From positions 1 through 64,000 of the forward strand of contig JACJNY010000067.1 of the NCBI GenBank assembly GCA_014695295.1: DNA of 64,000 nucleotides, read 5' to 3'. Positions 56,898-64,000 of the stretch are shown here, piece by piece. Every line of letters starts with the position of its first letter. The stretch's first letter is position 1. This DNA is from Microcoleus sp. FACHB-61 (GTDB lineage: Bacteria; Cyanobacteriota; Cyanobacteriia; Cyanobacteriales; Microcoleaceae). The notes beneath the pieces are model-generated. The model had not been told where the DNA came from, ran no database searches, and was given only the letters and a program-made list of their open reading frames with translations. The position numbers were made by a program, and so were the translations under genes.

Positions 56898-59800
56898 ATG
56901 AAAACTCTCGTTCAAATTAAGTCTCAAAAAAAAGTTTTTCCCACGGCTTGTGACATTAGCAACCAAGGAACGGAAATAGTCATCCTTGACCCCACAATAC
57001 CAGACAGCCACCACATAGCCTCTGGCATCAAACCGGGCACAGCAACCTACATCCTCGAAAGCCAGCCGGATGCCCTAGAGCAAATCACTACACTGCTAGC
57101 TCAGCATACAAGCATCGAAGCCCTACACATCATCACGCACGGCGGTTCCGGCAGCCTGTACTTAGGCACAAAAGAACTAAACTGCAGCAACATCCAAAAC
57201 TACAGCCAACAGTTGCAACAGTGGCGTAACAGCCTCACGGCCAACGCCACCATCATCTTATATGGATGTAACGTAGGAGCCGGGGACAGAGGCCACCAAT
57301 TCCTGAATCAACTTTACCAACTCACAGGCGCAAACATCGCCGCTAACCCCACTACCACGGGTAACAGCAAACTAGGCGGCAACTGGGATATCTCTCAACT
57401 CGTCCCCCCATCCCCGCAAAGGTTCAAACTTGCCCTCACAGCAACCACCCTCAAAACCTACAGCGGTGTACTAGGCTTCGCCCCCAAAGTTGACTTCGCA
57501 ACTGGCACTGGTCCCAGCTCCGTCAGCATCGGCGACATCAACGGCGACGGCTTCCCTGACTTAGCTGTGGCGAACTACCTCAGCAACACCGCCTCCATCC
57601 TGCTCAACACCACCGCCACCGGAGCCGCCACCCCCACCTTCACCACCCAAGCCACCTTCGCTACTGGCACTGGTTCCGACTCCGCCAGCATCGGCGACAT
57701 CAACGGCGACGGCTTCCGTGACTTAGCTGTGACGAACATCTTTAACGACAACGCCTCCATCCTGCTCAACACCACCGCCACCGGAGCCGCCACTCCCACC
57801 TTCGCCCCCCAAGTCCCCTTCGCTACTGGCGCTCGCCCCAGCTCCGCCAGCATCGGCGACATCAACGGCGACGGAAAACCTGACTTAGCTGTGGCGAAGG
57901 CCACCAGCAACACCGCCTCCATCCTGCTCAACACTACCGCCACCGGAGCCGCCACTCCCACCTTCGCCCCCCAAGTCCCCTTCGCTACTGGCACTCGCCC
58001 CTTCGGCGTCAGTATCGGCGACATCAACGGCGACGGCTTCCCTGACTTAGCTGTGGCGAACGCCAGCAGCAACAACGTCTCCATCCTGCTCAACACTACC
58101 GCCACCGGAGCCGCCACTCCCACCTTCGCCCCCCAAGTCCCCTTCGCTACTGGCACTGATCCCATCTCCGTCAGTATCGGCGACATCAACGGCGACGGGA
58201 AACCTGACTTAGCTGTGGCGAACGCCAGCAGCAACAACGTCTCCATCCTGCTCAACACCAGCCCCACAGGAGCCACCACCCCCACTTTCGCCCCCCAAGT
58301 CCCCTTCGCTACTGGCACTCGCCCCAGATTCCTCAGCATCGGCGACATCAACGGCGACGGCAAACCAGACTTAGCTGTGGCAAACTTGTACGACAACACC
58401 GCCTCCATCCTGCTCAACACCACCGCCACAGGAGCCACCACCCCCACCTTCGCCCCCCAAGTCCCCTTCGCTACTGGGACTAGGCCCAGCTCCGTCAGCA
58501 TCGGCGACATCAACCGCGACGGGAAACCTGACTTAGCTGTGGCGAACTACGGCAGCAACAACGTCTCTATCCTGCTCAACACCACCCCCAAAGTTACCGC
58601 TGTCACCGCCACCACCGCTGACGGCAGCTACGGCGTCGGTTCCACCATCGCCATCACCGTCACCTTCGATGCCGCTGTCAACGTCACCGGTACACCTCAA
58701 CTGCAACTAGAAACCGGCACAACTGACTCTTTTGCCAACTACGCATCTGGTAGCGGCAGTACAGCCCTCACATTCAACTATGTAGTCCAAGCAGGAAACA
58801 CCTCTGCCGACTTAGAATATCTCACCACCAACGCCCTCACCCTCAACGGCGGCACAATTAAAGAGACTGTTGGTACAGCCTTTGATGCCATCTTAACCCT
58901 GCCCGCCCTAGCCTCAGCCAACTCCCTCGGCGGTAGCAAAGCCATAGTTATTGATACTGTTGCACCTAATGTTACATTAGCATCAACTTCAGCCACCACA
59001 GTTAACAGTGCATTTACGGTAACAGCAACATTTAGTGAAGATGTCACAGGGTTTGATACCACTGATATTACTGTTGCTAATGCGACTGTCGGTAACTTTG
59101 TCACAGTTGATGCCAAAACTTACACCTTTGATGTGACTCCTACTGCTGATGGTAGTGTCACTGTTGATGTACTTGCGGCTAAAGCTACAGATACTGCGGG
59201 TAATAATAATACTGTCGCTACTCAACTAACTCGTACTGCTGATGTCACCGCACCTAATGTTACTTTAGCATCAACTTCAGCCACCACAGTTAACAGTGCA
59301 TTTACGGTAACAGCAACATTTAGTGAAGATGTCACAGGGTTTGATACCACTGATATTACTGTTGCTAATGCGACTGTCGGTAACTTTGTCACAGTTGACG
59401 CCAAAACTTACACCTTTGATGTGACTCCTACTGCTGATGGTAGTGTCACTGTTGATGTACTTGCGGCTAAAGCTACAGATACTGCGGGTAATAATAATAC
59501 TGCCGCTACTCAACTAACTCGCACTGCTGATGTCACCGCACCTACTGCTAACTTGGGTACAATTTCTAACATTACTACAGCGGGTGGTACAAGTCAGACA
59601 TTGGCAGTTACTTTCAGCGATAGTAGTGGAGTTGATGTTAGCAGTTTGGATAATGCTGACGTTGTTATAAATTGGTCAGATGGGGCTATTCCTGCTACCT
59701 TTGTTAGTGTTGATGTTAATAGCAATGGTACCCCGCGAACAGCGACATATTCGTTTACTCCCCCTGGTGGAATTTGGGATAATGCTGACAATGGTACTTA

Positions 59801-61394
59801 CACAGTTAATTTGCAAGCATCGCAGGTGAAGGATGCTGTTGGCAACTTGTCTGCTACTAGCAGTTTAGGTACTTTTGGCGTGAATATTGCAATACCAACA
59901 CCAACTCCCGCACCTGTACCAACACCAGCTCCCGCACCTGTACCTGTAACAACACCAACTCCCGCACCTGTACCAACACCAACTCCCGCACCTGTACCAA
60001 CACCAACTCCCGCACCTGTAGCAACACCAACTCCCGCACCTGTAACAACACCAACTCCTGCACCTGTACCTGTAACAACACCAACTCCCGCACCTGTAGC
60101 AACACCAACTCCCGCACCTGTACCAACACCAACTCCTGCACCTATACCAACACCAACTCCCACACCTGTACCAACACCAACTCCCACACCTATACCAACA
60201 CCAACTCCCACACCTATACCAACACCAACTCCCGCACCTGTACCTGTAACAACACCAACTCCCGTACCAACACCAACTCCCGCACCTGTACCTGTAACAA
60301 CACCAACTCCTGCACCTGTACCAACACCAACTCCTGTAACAGCACCAACTCCTGCGCCAACACTAACTCCTGCACCATTGGTAACGCCAACACCCGCACC
60401 AAGCCCTGCGGAAACAGCGACACCGACGCCCGCATCAACACCCGCACCAAGCCCTGCGGAAACACCCACACCAACAACCAACAACATCCCCAATGATGAC
60501 TGCATCTGCGAGGACATTGCCTATCCCAATTTAAACCAACCGAATAGGGTTGAAAACACCATACTCGGTGTATCGACAATTCAAATAGGCACTGCCAAAA
60601 ACGATGAATTACTAGGCAGCAACAGCGGCAATATATTCGATGCCAAATCCGGGGATGACAACTTATATGGTGGCGACAGCAGCGACATCCTCAACGGCAA
60701 CACAGGCAATGATTTTATCAGCGGTGGTAGTGGCGAGGACATCCTATTTGGAGATGAAAATAATGACATTATTCTTGGCGACTTGGGCAATGATTTAATT
60801 TTTGGAGGCAAAGGCAATGACTCCATAAATAGCCGCGAAGGTAATGACATCGTTTATGGCAATAGAAATGATGACTTCATCGATGGTGGCAAGGATAATG
60901 ACACCTTACATGGAGGCAAAGGAAATGACATAGTGCTTGGTAGTCAAGGTGATGACTACCTGTTTGGAAACCAAGGCTCGGATACCATCTGCGGCGGTGT
61001 AGGTAATGACTTAATCAGTGGTGACGAATCAGCAGATATCCTGGGAGGGTGCGAAGGAAATGATACTCTTTACGGAGGCGAAGACAACGATACTCTCACT
61101 GGTTGTCAAGGTGATGATATTCTTTACGGAGACTTGGGGAATGATAGTTTGATTGGCGGTAGCGGCAATGATCTCTTTGTCTTAAAAGCTGGTCAAGGAT
61201 TTGATATTATCGCTGATTTTACCCTGGGTCAAGATTTGATTGGATTAAGCGGTGGTTTGAGTTTGGGTCAGTTAGAAATAACTCACAATACTCAGGGAAC
61301 TCTCCTCAAAAATGTCTTGACAGGAGAGGAGTTAGGCCTGATGATTGGAGTGAGTGCCAATGCGATTACATCTGCTAATTTCCTGCTGATTTAG
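56898..61394 (+). CDS. Giant DUF4347/FG-GAP/Ig-like/RTX surface or secreted protein
   Basis: 1498 residues. DUF4347 lies at about 28-180 ([24 protein letters not shown]). Seven 54-residue FG-GAP repeats span 200-577, each with [14 protein letters not shown]. A beta-sandwich domain covers about 578-688. Two near-identical 96-residue Ig-like units lie at 689-784 and 785-880, then one more domain to about 990. A Pro-Thr-Ala-Val stalk covers about 999-1194. About twenty RTX-type GGxGNDxLxG nonapeptides lie at about 1247-1428, followed by an RTX C-terminal export-like tail ([16 protein letters not shown]). There is no signal peptide, so type I secretion is inferred. Probably a calcium-dependent adhesin or sheath protein. 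GGAGGT lies 8 bp before the start. Confidence 0.9.
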   Translation: MKTLVQIKSQKKVFPTACDISNQGTEIVILDPTIPDSHHIASGIKPGTATYILESQPDALEQITTLLAQHTSIEALHIITHGGSGSLYLGTKELNCSNIQNYSQQLQQWRNSLTANATIILYGCNVGAGDRGHQFLNQLYQLTGANIAANPTTTGNSKLGGNWDISQLVPPSPQRFKLALTATTLKTYSGVLGFAPKVDFATGTGPSSVSIGDINGDGFPDLAVANYLSNTASILLNTTATGAATPTFTTQATFATGTGSDSASIGDINGDGFRDLAVTNIFNDNASILLNTTATGAATPTFAPQVPFATGARPSSASIGDINGDGKPDLAVAKATSNTASILLNTTATGAATPTFAPQVPFATGTRPFGVSIGDINGDGFPDLAVANASSNNVSILLNTTATGAATPTFAPQVPFATGTDPISVSIGDINGDGKPDLAVANASSNNVSILLNTSPTGATTPTFAPQVPFATGTRPRFLSIGDINGDGKPDLAVANLYDNTASILLNTTATGATTPTFAPQVPFATGTRPSSVSIGDINRDGKPDLAVANYGSNNVSILLNTTPKVTAVTATTADGSYGVGSTIAITVTFDAAVNVTGTPQLQLETGTTDSFANYASGSGSTALTFNYVVQAGNTSADLEYLTTNALTLNGGTIKETVGTAFDAILTLPALASANSLGGSKAIVIDTVAPNVTLASTSATTVNSAFTVTATFSEDVTGFDTTDITVANATVGNFVTVDAKTYTFDVTPTADGSVTVDVLAAKATDTAGNNNTVATQLTRTADVTAPNVTLASTSATTVNSAFTVTATFSEDVTGFDTTDITVANATVGNFVTVDAKTYTFDVTPTADGSVTVDVLAAKATDTAGNNNTAATQLTRTADVTAPTANLGTISNITTAGGTSQTLAVTFSDSSGVDVSSLDNADVVINWSDGAIPATFVSVDVNSNGTPRTATYSFTPPGGIWDNADNGTYTVNLQASQVKDAVGNLSATSSLGTFGVNIAIPTPTPAPVPTPAPAPVPVTTPTPAPVPTPTPAPVPTPTPAPVATPTPAPVTTPTPAPVPVTTPTPAPVATPTPAPVPTPTPAPIPTPTPTPVPTPTPTPIPTPTPTPIPTPTPAPVPVTTPTPVPTPTPAPVPVTTPTPAPVPTPTPVTAPTPAPTLTPAPLVTPTPAPSPAETATPTPASTPAPSPAETPTPTTNNIPNDDCICEDIAYPNLNQPNRVENTILGVSTIQIGTAKNDELLGSNSGNIFDAKSGDDNLYGGDSSDILNGNTGNDFISGGSGEDILFGDENNDIILGDLGNDLIFGGKGNDSINSREGNDIVYGNRNDDFIDGGKDNDTLHGGKGNDIVLGSQGDDYLFGNQGSDTICGGVGNDLISGDESADILGGCEGNDTLYGGEDNDTLTGCQGDDILYGDLGNDSLIGGSGNDLFVLKAGQGFDIIADFTLGQDLIGLSGGLSLGQLEITHNTQGTLLKNVLTGEELGLMIGVSANAITSANFLLI
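57494..58628 (+). repeat. Seven 162-bp FG-GAP-coding repeats
   Basis: Seven consecutive copies with a 162-bp period inside the giant gene. They share CATCGGCGACATCAACGGCG and CATCCTGCTCAACACCA stretches. Similarity is high enough for recombination to change copy number. Confidence 0.85.
58962..59537 (+). repeat. 288-bp tandem duplication
   Basis: Copy 1 is 58962-59249 and copy 2 is 59250-59537. I count only about four base differences. Each copy encodes one 96-residue Ig-like unit, so the duplication is recent or kept uniform by gene conversion. Confidence 0.9.
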
Positions 61395-61536
61395 GAAAGG
61401 AAGAAAAGTGCGAGATCCCATTCGATCCAAAAGGGAGCTCGCACTTGACCCAAAAGTCGATCGCCAAATTCGATCGCACTTGAGAACCCCGACTTCTGTA
61501 AGCCGTCGGGCTTCTCGCCTTCATGGCCAACCTTTT

Positions 61537-62496
61537 CTAAACTGTCTTAGCCCACTCGATCCAAGTTTCCATCGGGCGGAAACCGACTGATTTGTAAAGC
61601 TTTGTCGCCCCTGTCAAACTGTCAGCATCGACGCTGAGTTTAGCAGTATTTGCACCCGCCGCTTTTAAGGAGTGCAAACCCGCCAGCAGCATCGCTTTTC
61701 CTAAACCCATCTTCCGAAAGTCGCGCCGCGTACCCAACAATTCAATCCAGCCGTCTTTTGTGCCACTGCGGGCGTTTTTTTGGGGTTTGATTTGACAGTC
61801 GCAAAAAGCTGCAAATTTGCGATCGCCCGAAACAGCAATCAAATCTAATTCCGGCTGATAATTCGGATCTTGCATCCAGTAGCGCACGGTTTCCGCAGTT
61901 AAATCGTGGTGGTTCCAGTGATCGATAAATGACTGGTTGAACATCTCTACCCAAGGTTGGATGTCTTGTTCTCCTGATACGTGTGTCAGCGCAAAATCTG
62001 CGGGAAATTCGGGTGTTGGTATGGGTTCGGCGAGCGATCGGGCCATTGTGAGAAAATAGCGATCGACCTCAAAGCCCTGTTTTTTTAACAGCAGGATTTC
62101 ATCGGTTTTATCCTCCCGGCTGTAGGTACGCAATTTCGCGGGCAAATTCCGTTCTTTCGCCACTTCGCGCAGCCGTTTTTCGCCCCACTTAATTATGTCT
62201 TTTTCTAAACCTTCCCTACGTAGATTTGGATGCACGTAAAACCACAGACAAGCGTCTATTTCATTCGGGGAATCGGGCATATCTAGGAGTGACAAACCGA
62301 TTAGTTTGTAATTACCATCTTCCCACAACTGCACGTCGCGGGCTTGGTCGAGTTTGGGTGCATCAAGTACGAGCTTGAGTTCAGTTGCTGAGACTTCTTC
62401 GCCGAGTCTATCCACTGCTTCGCAAGCATCGATCAAATTTGCGATCGCGCACCAGTCAGTTTCGCCCTTGTACGAGCGTGTTGTCAAGATATTCAT
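61537..62496 (-). CDS. Two-domain GNAT N-acetyltransferase
   Basis: 319 residues with two GNAT-fold halves. The N-terminal half (about 1-155) has ACLWFYVHPNLRREGLEKDI, a degenerate acetyl-CoA loop. The C-terminal half has WIELLGTRRDFRKMGLGKAMLLAGL, a good motif A (R/Q-x-x-G-x-G/A), and the LYKSVGF ending seen in active enzymes. The layout recalls mycothiol synthase-like double GNATs, but cyanobacteria do not make mycothiol, so the substrate is unknown. Confidence 0.87.
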   Translation of the reverse strand: MNILTTRSYKGETDWCAIANLIDACEAVDRLGEEVSATELKLVLDAPKLDQARDVQLWEDGNYKLIGLSLLDMPDSPNEIDACLWFYVHPNLRREGLEKDIIKWGEKRLREVAKERNLPAKLRTYSREDKTDEILLLKKQGFEVDRYFLTMARSLAEPIPTPEFPADFALTHVSGEQDIQPWVEMFNQSFIDHWNHHDLTAETVRYWMQDPNYQPELDLIAVSGDRKFAAFCDCQIKPQKNARSGTKDGWIELLGTRRDFRKMGLGKAMLLAGLHSLKAAGANTAKLSVDADSLTGATKLYKSVGFRPMETWIEWAKTV

Positions 62497-63196
62497 AAAA
62501 AACTTGCAATCCGTAATTTCGGACTGTTCCTCTTAATTGGTATTGGCAAACAAGTACAGTGAATTTCTTGCAAAAATCCGAGTTTTTGATTATTAACCGC
62601 AGATAAACGCGGATTTTTGCAGATTTATTGGGGTGTCGATAAAACTCAGAAACCTGTTTATATCACCCAGGCTTTCAGGTTTTATCTTATAGCGCAATCA
62701 TAAAAATTGGTTTGCCCTTTTGGGCTAGTTTTGTATGTGAGTTTATGGCTGGATGTCGATGAGTCGCGCTCTCTTTCGTTACCAAGCTTGGTGCTTAAGT
62801 AACTACTATTGTTTGAATAAAGTTTCTACAGCTAAGTAAAGAAGTTGTCACCCCCACCGGGTAGTTAATTTTTACTTTTGCTCTGTTTTACAATAAATCC
62901 TTTTTCAAGGATTTTTGGCTCCTCCTGTTAACTCGCCCGATCGGGGGAGGGGAGAAATTGAACTTATTTAAAAGTTCCCTATTTCAACTATAACCTGAGC
63001 TGTTTTTTTTTGCAAGTTTGAAATCGAGGGATTCTTGCTAGTATGAACGAGGGTGGTATTTGATTGCAGGAGCGCTCCGGCTTTTAACCACCCGTAACTG
63101 TAATTTTTATAACGTTTTTCCCGGACTTGAGGATTTAATTTTATCCAAACGTTAAACTAACGTTAAACTGTTTTTTCAGATTTATATGAGGTAAAT
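62497..63196. other. Long intergenic region
   Basis: About 700 bp between divergent genes. It contains an inverted copy of the dispersed CCGCAGATAAACGCGGAT repeat at about 62595-62620 and the tandem repeat at 63140-63169. No protein or RNA gene is recognised. Confidence 0.45.
63140..63169 (+). promoter_or_regulatory. PHO-box-like tandem repeat
   Basis: TTTATCCA-AAC-GTTAAACT-AAC-GTTAAACT: three 8-mers separated by 3-bp spacers (11-bp period). The two right units are identical and match the cyanobacterial SphR PHO-box unit CTTAACCT at six of eight positions; the left unit matches at five. It ends 27 bp before the start of a polyphosphate enzyme gene. Confidence 0.55.
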
Positions 63197-64000
63197 ATGC
63201 TCGACAACCTCGATTTAGATATCTCCCTGGATAAAGAAACCTACGAGGCCAAGATAGAAGTTTTAATGAAACAGTTGCGATCGCTCCAACTGGCCTGCTG
63301 GGAAAAAAAATTGCCCGCAATTATCGTCCTCGAAGGCTGGGCGGCCGCCGGTAAAGGCGCGCTGGTCAAAAAAATGGTGGGGTACATGGACCCGCGGGGG
63401 TTTGCCGTCCACCCGATTTGGCCGCCGTCAGATGCAGAAATGGGCTATCCTTTCCTATGGCGGTTTTGGCAGAAACTCCCCGCCCGCGGCAAAATGGGCT
63501 TTTTTTATCACAGTTGGTACACTCACATTTTAGAAGACCGATTGTTCGATCGAGTCTCCGAGGCAGAAGTACCGACAGCCATCAGGCAAATCAACGCCTT
63601 CGAGCGACAGATGGTAGATGACGGCGCGGCAATTGCCAAATTTTGGATTCACCTGAGCAAAAAAGAACTCAAGCACCGGCTCAAAAAACTAGAAGACGAC
63701 ACCTTACAAGCTTGGCGAGTGCGACCCGAAGATTGGAAACAAGCCAAAAAATACGAAGAATACACAACTTTTGCCGAAGAAATGGTAGCCCAAACCGGCA
63801 CGGGCCCCGCACATTGGACGTTAGTAGAAGGCGACTGTCAGCGGTGGGCGAGAGTCAAAGTTTTAACGCAAATGGCAGCGACAATTACAGAAGCCTTAGA
63901 CAGACTGCCGATGCAATCTGCACCCGTGAAATTGCCGCCTCAAGAAAGGTTGCAACCCACCGAACCAGACTTGCTGGCCCAAGTAGATTTAACTCAATCG
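63197..64000 (+). CDS. pap: Polyphosphate:AMP phosphotransferase (PPK2 family), 5' part
   Basis: Partial: the frame runs off the window after 268 codons. It belongs to the PPK2 family and looks like the first half of a tandem-domain polyphosphate:AMP phosphotransferase. It has Walker A GWAAAGKGALVKKM (about residues 47-60), the following DPRGFAVHPIWPPS, and lid-region HSWYTHILEDRLF, INAFERQMVDDGAAIAKFW, then HLSKKEL and the EDWKQAKKYEEY end of the domain. It transfers phosphate from polyphosphate to AMP, giving ADP, in the cytoplasm. The start is supported by GAGG 6 bp upstream. A one-domain PPK2 with a long tail cannot be excluded without the rest. Confidence 0.85.
   Translation, partial: MLDNLDLDISLDKETYEAKIEVLMKQLRSLQLACWEKKLPAIIVLEGWAAAGKGALVKKMVGYMDPRGFAVHPIWPPSDAEMGYPFLWRFWQKLPARGKMGFFYHSWYTHILEDRLFDRVSEAEVPTAIRQINAFERQMVDDGAAIAKFWIHLSKKELKHRLKKLEDDTLQAWRVRPEDWKQAKKYEEYTTFAEEMVAQTGTGPAHWTLVEGDCQRWARVKVLTQMAATITEALDRLPMQSAPVKLPPQERLQPTEPDLLAQVDLTQS

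Noticed and set aside
57575..58513. 312-codon minus-strand frame inside the giant surface gene
   Set aside because: It arises from the 162-bp repeats read backwards; it lacks a ribosome site and any family likeness.
59798..60517. Minus-strand [13 protein letters not shown] frame
   Set aside because: Antisense of the Pro-Thr stalk; pure repeat artefact.

Overview
The window looks like the chromosome of a filamentous cyanobacterium of the Microcoleus/Oscillatoria type. This is inferred from very frequent HIP1-like GCGATCGC octamers, a PEP-CTERM protein, two Uma2 (DUF820) nucleases, a GH57 branching enzyme, TIGR03032 and DUF4347 proteins, and many PAS/GAF kinases. Species cannot be fixed from the window alone.

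Layout. Positions 1-5300 are an accessory region: a DUF559 nuclease bracketed by inverted palindromic repeats, a GIY-YIG protein, a DUF4160/DUF2442 pair between two 27-bp direct repeats, and a large minus-strand subtilase (2573-5269). The subtilase carries SH3, LysM and pretoxin regions and ends in a domain with the four catalytic positions of colicin E3 RNase. A small zinc-ribbon gene follows 23 bp downstream and is the candidate immunity gene. Positions 6000-8200 hold a PqqD-like/M50 membrane protease behind an eight-copy heptanucleotide repeat, plus a PEP-CTERM protein; this pair is also bracketed by inverted repeats. Positions 8200-18800 hold a GH57 branching enzyme, a REC-GAF-PAS-GGDEF-EAL protein, a six-PAS histidine kinase and gatB.

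Positions 19000-20800 are a graveyard of IS200/IS605-type genes: a tnpB with several stops and, on the other strand, a TnpB-related remnant. A 1983-residue protein with two complete kinase/receiver modules follows (20924-26875). Positions 27000-31000 hold two pentapeptide-repeat genes around two Uma2 genes. Positions 31100-36500 hold an orphan DpdE/RapA-like SNF2 ATPase, a glutathione S-transferase, trhO and tRNA-Gly(CCC). Positions 36850-40550 mix decayed and live genes: a frameshifted RTX-type fragment, an HNH-like protein, a decayed RND permease tail, and an intact efflux adaptor that has lost its permease partner here.

Positions 40900-51000 hold an AI-2E transporter, oligopeptide ABC permeases of OppC and OppB type separated by about 6.5 kb, a TPR membrane protein, and a dCache-HAMP-PAS-GAF-PAS kinase. 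Positions 51000-56600 hold a secreted proline-rich repeat protein, a 24-codon mini-ORF overlapping a membrane-anchored gene, an ABC-2 export pair and a TIGR03032 protein. Positions 56900-61400 encode a 1498-residue surface/secreted protein (DUF4347, seven FG-GAP repeats, duplicated Ig-like domain, Pro/Thr stalk, RTX repeats). The window ends with a double GNAT protein and the 5' part of a polyphosphate:AMP phosphotransferase behind a PHO-box-like tandem repeat.

The strongest system-level signals are the protease-carried RNase toxin with its putative immunity gene, the inverted-repeat-bracketed cassettes, and the possible phosphate-responsive control of the polyphosphate enzyme.
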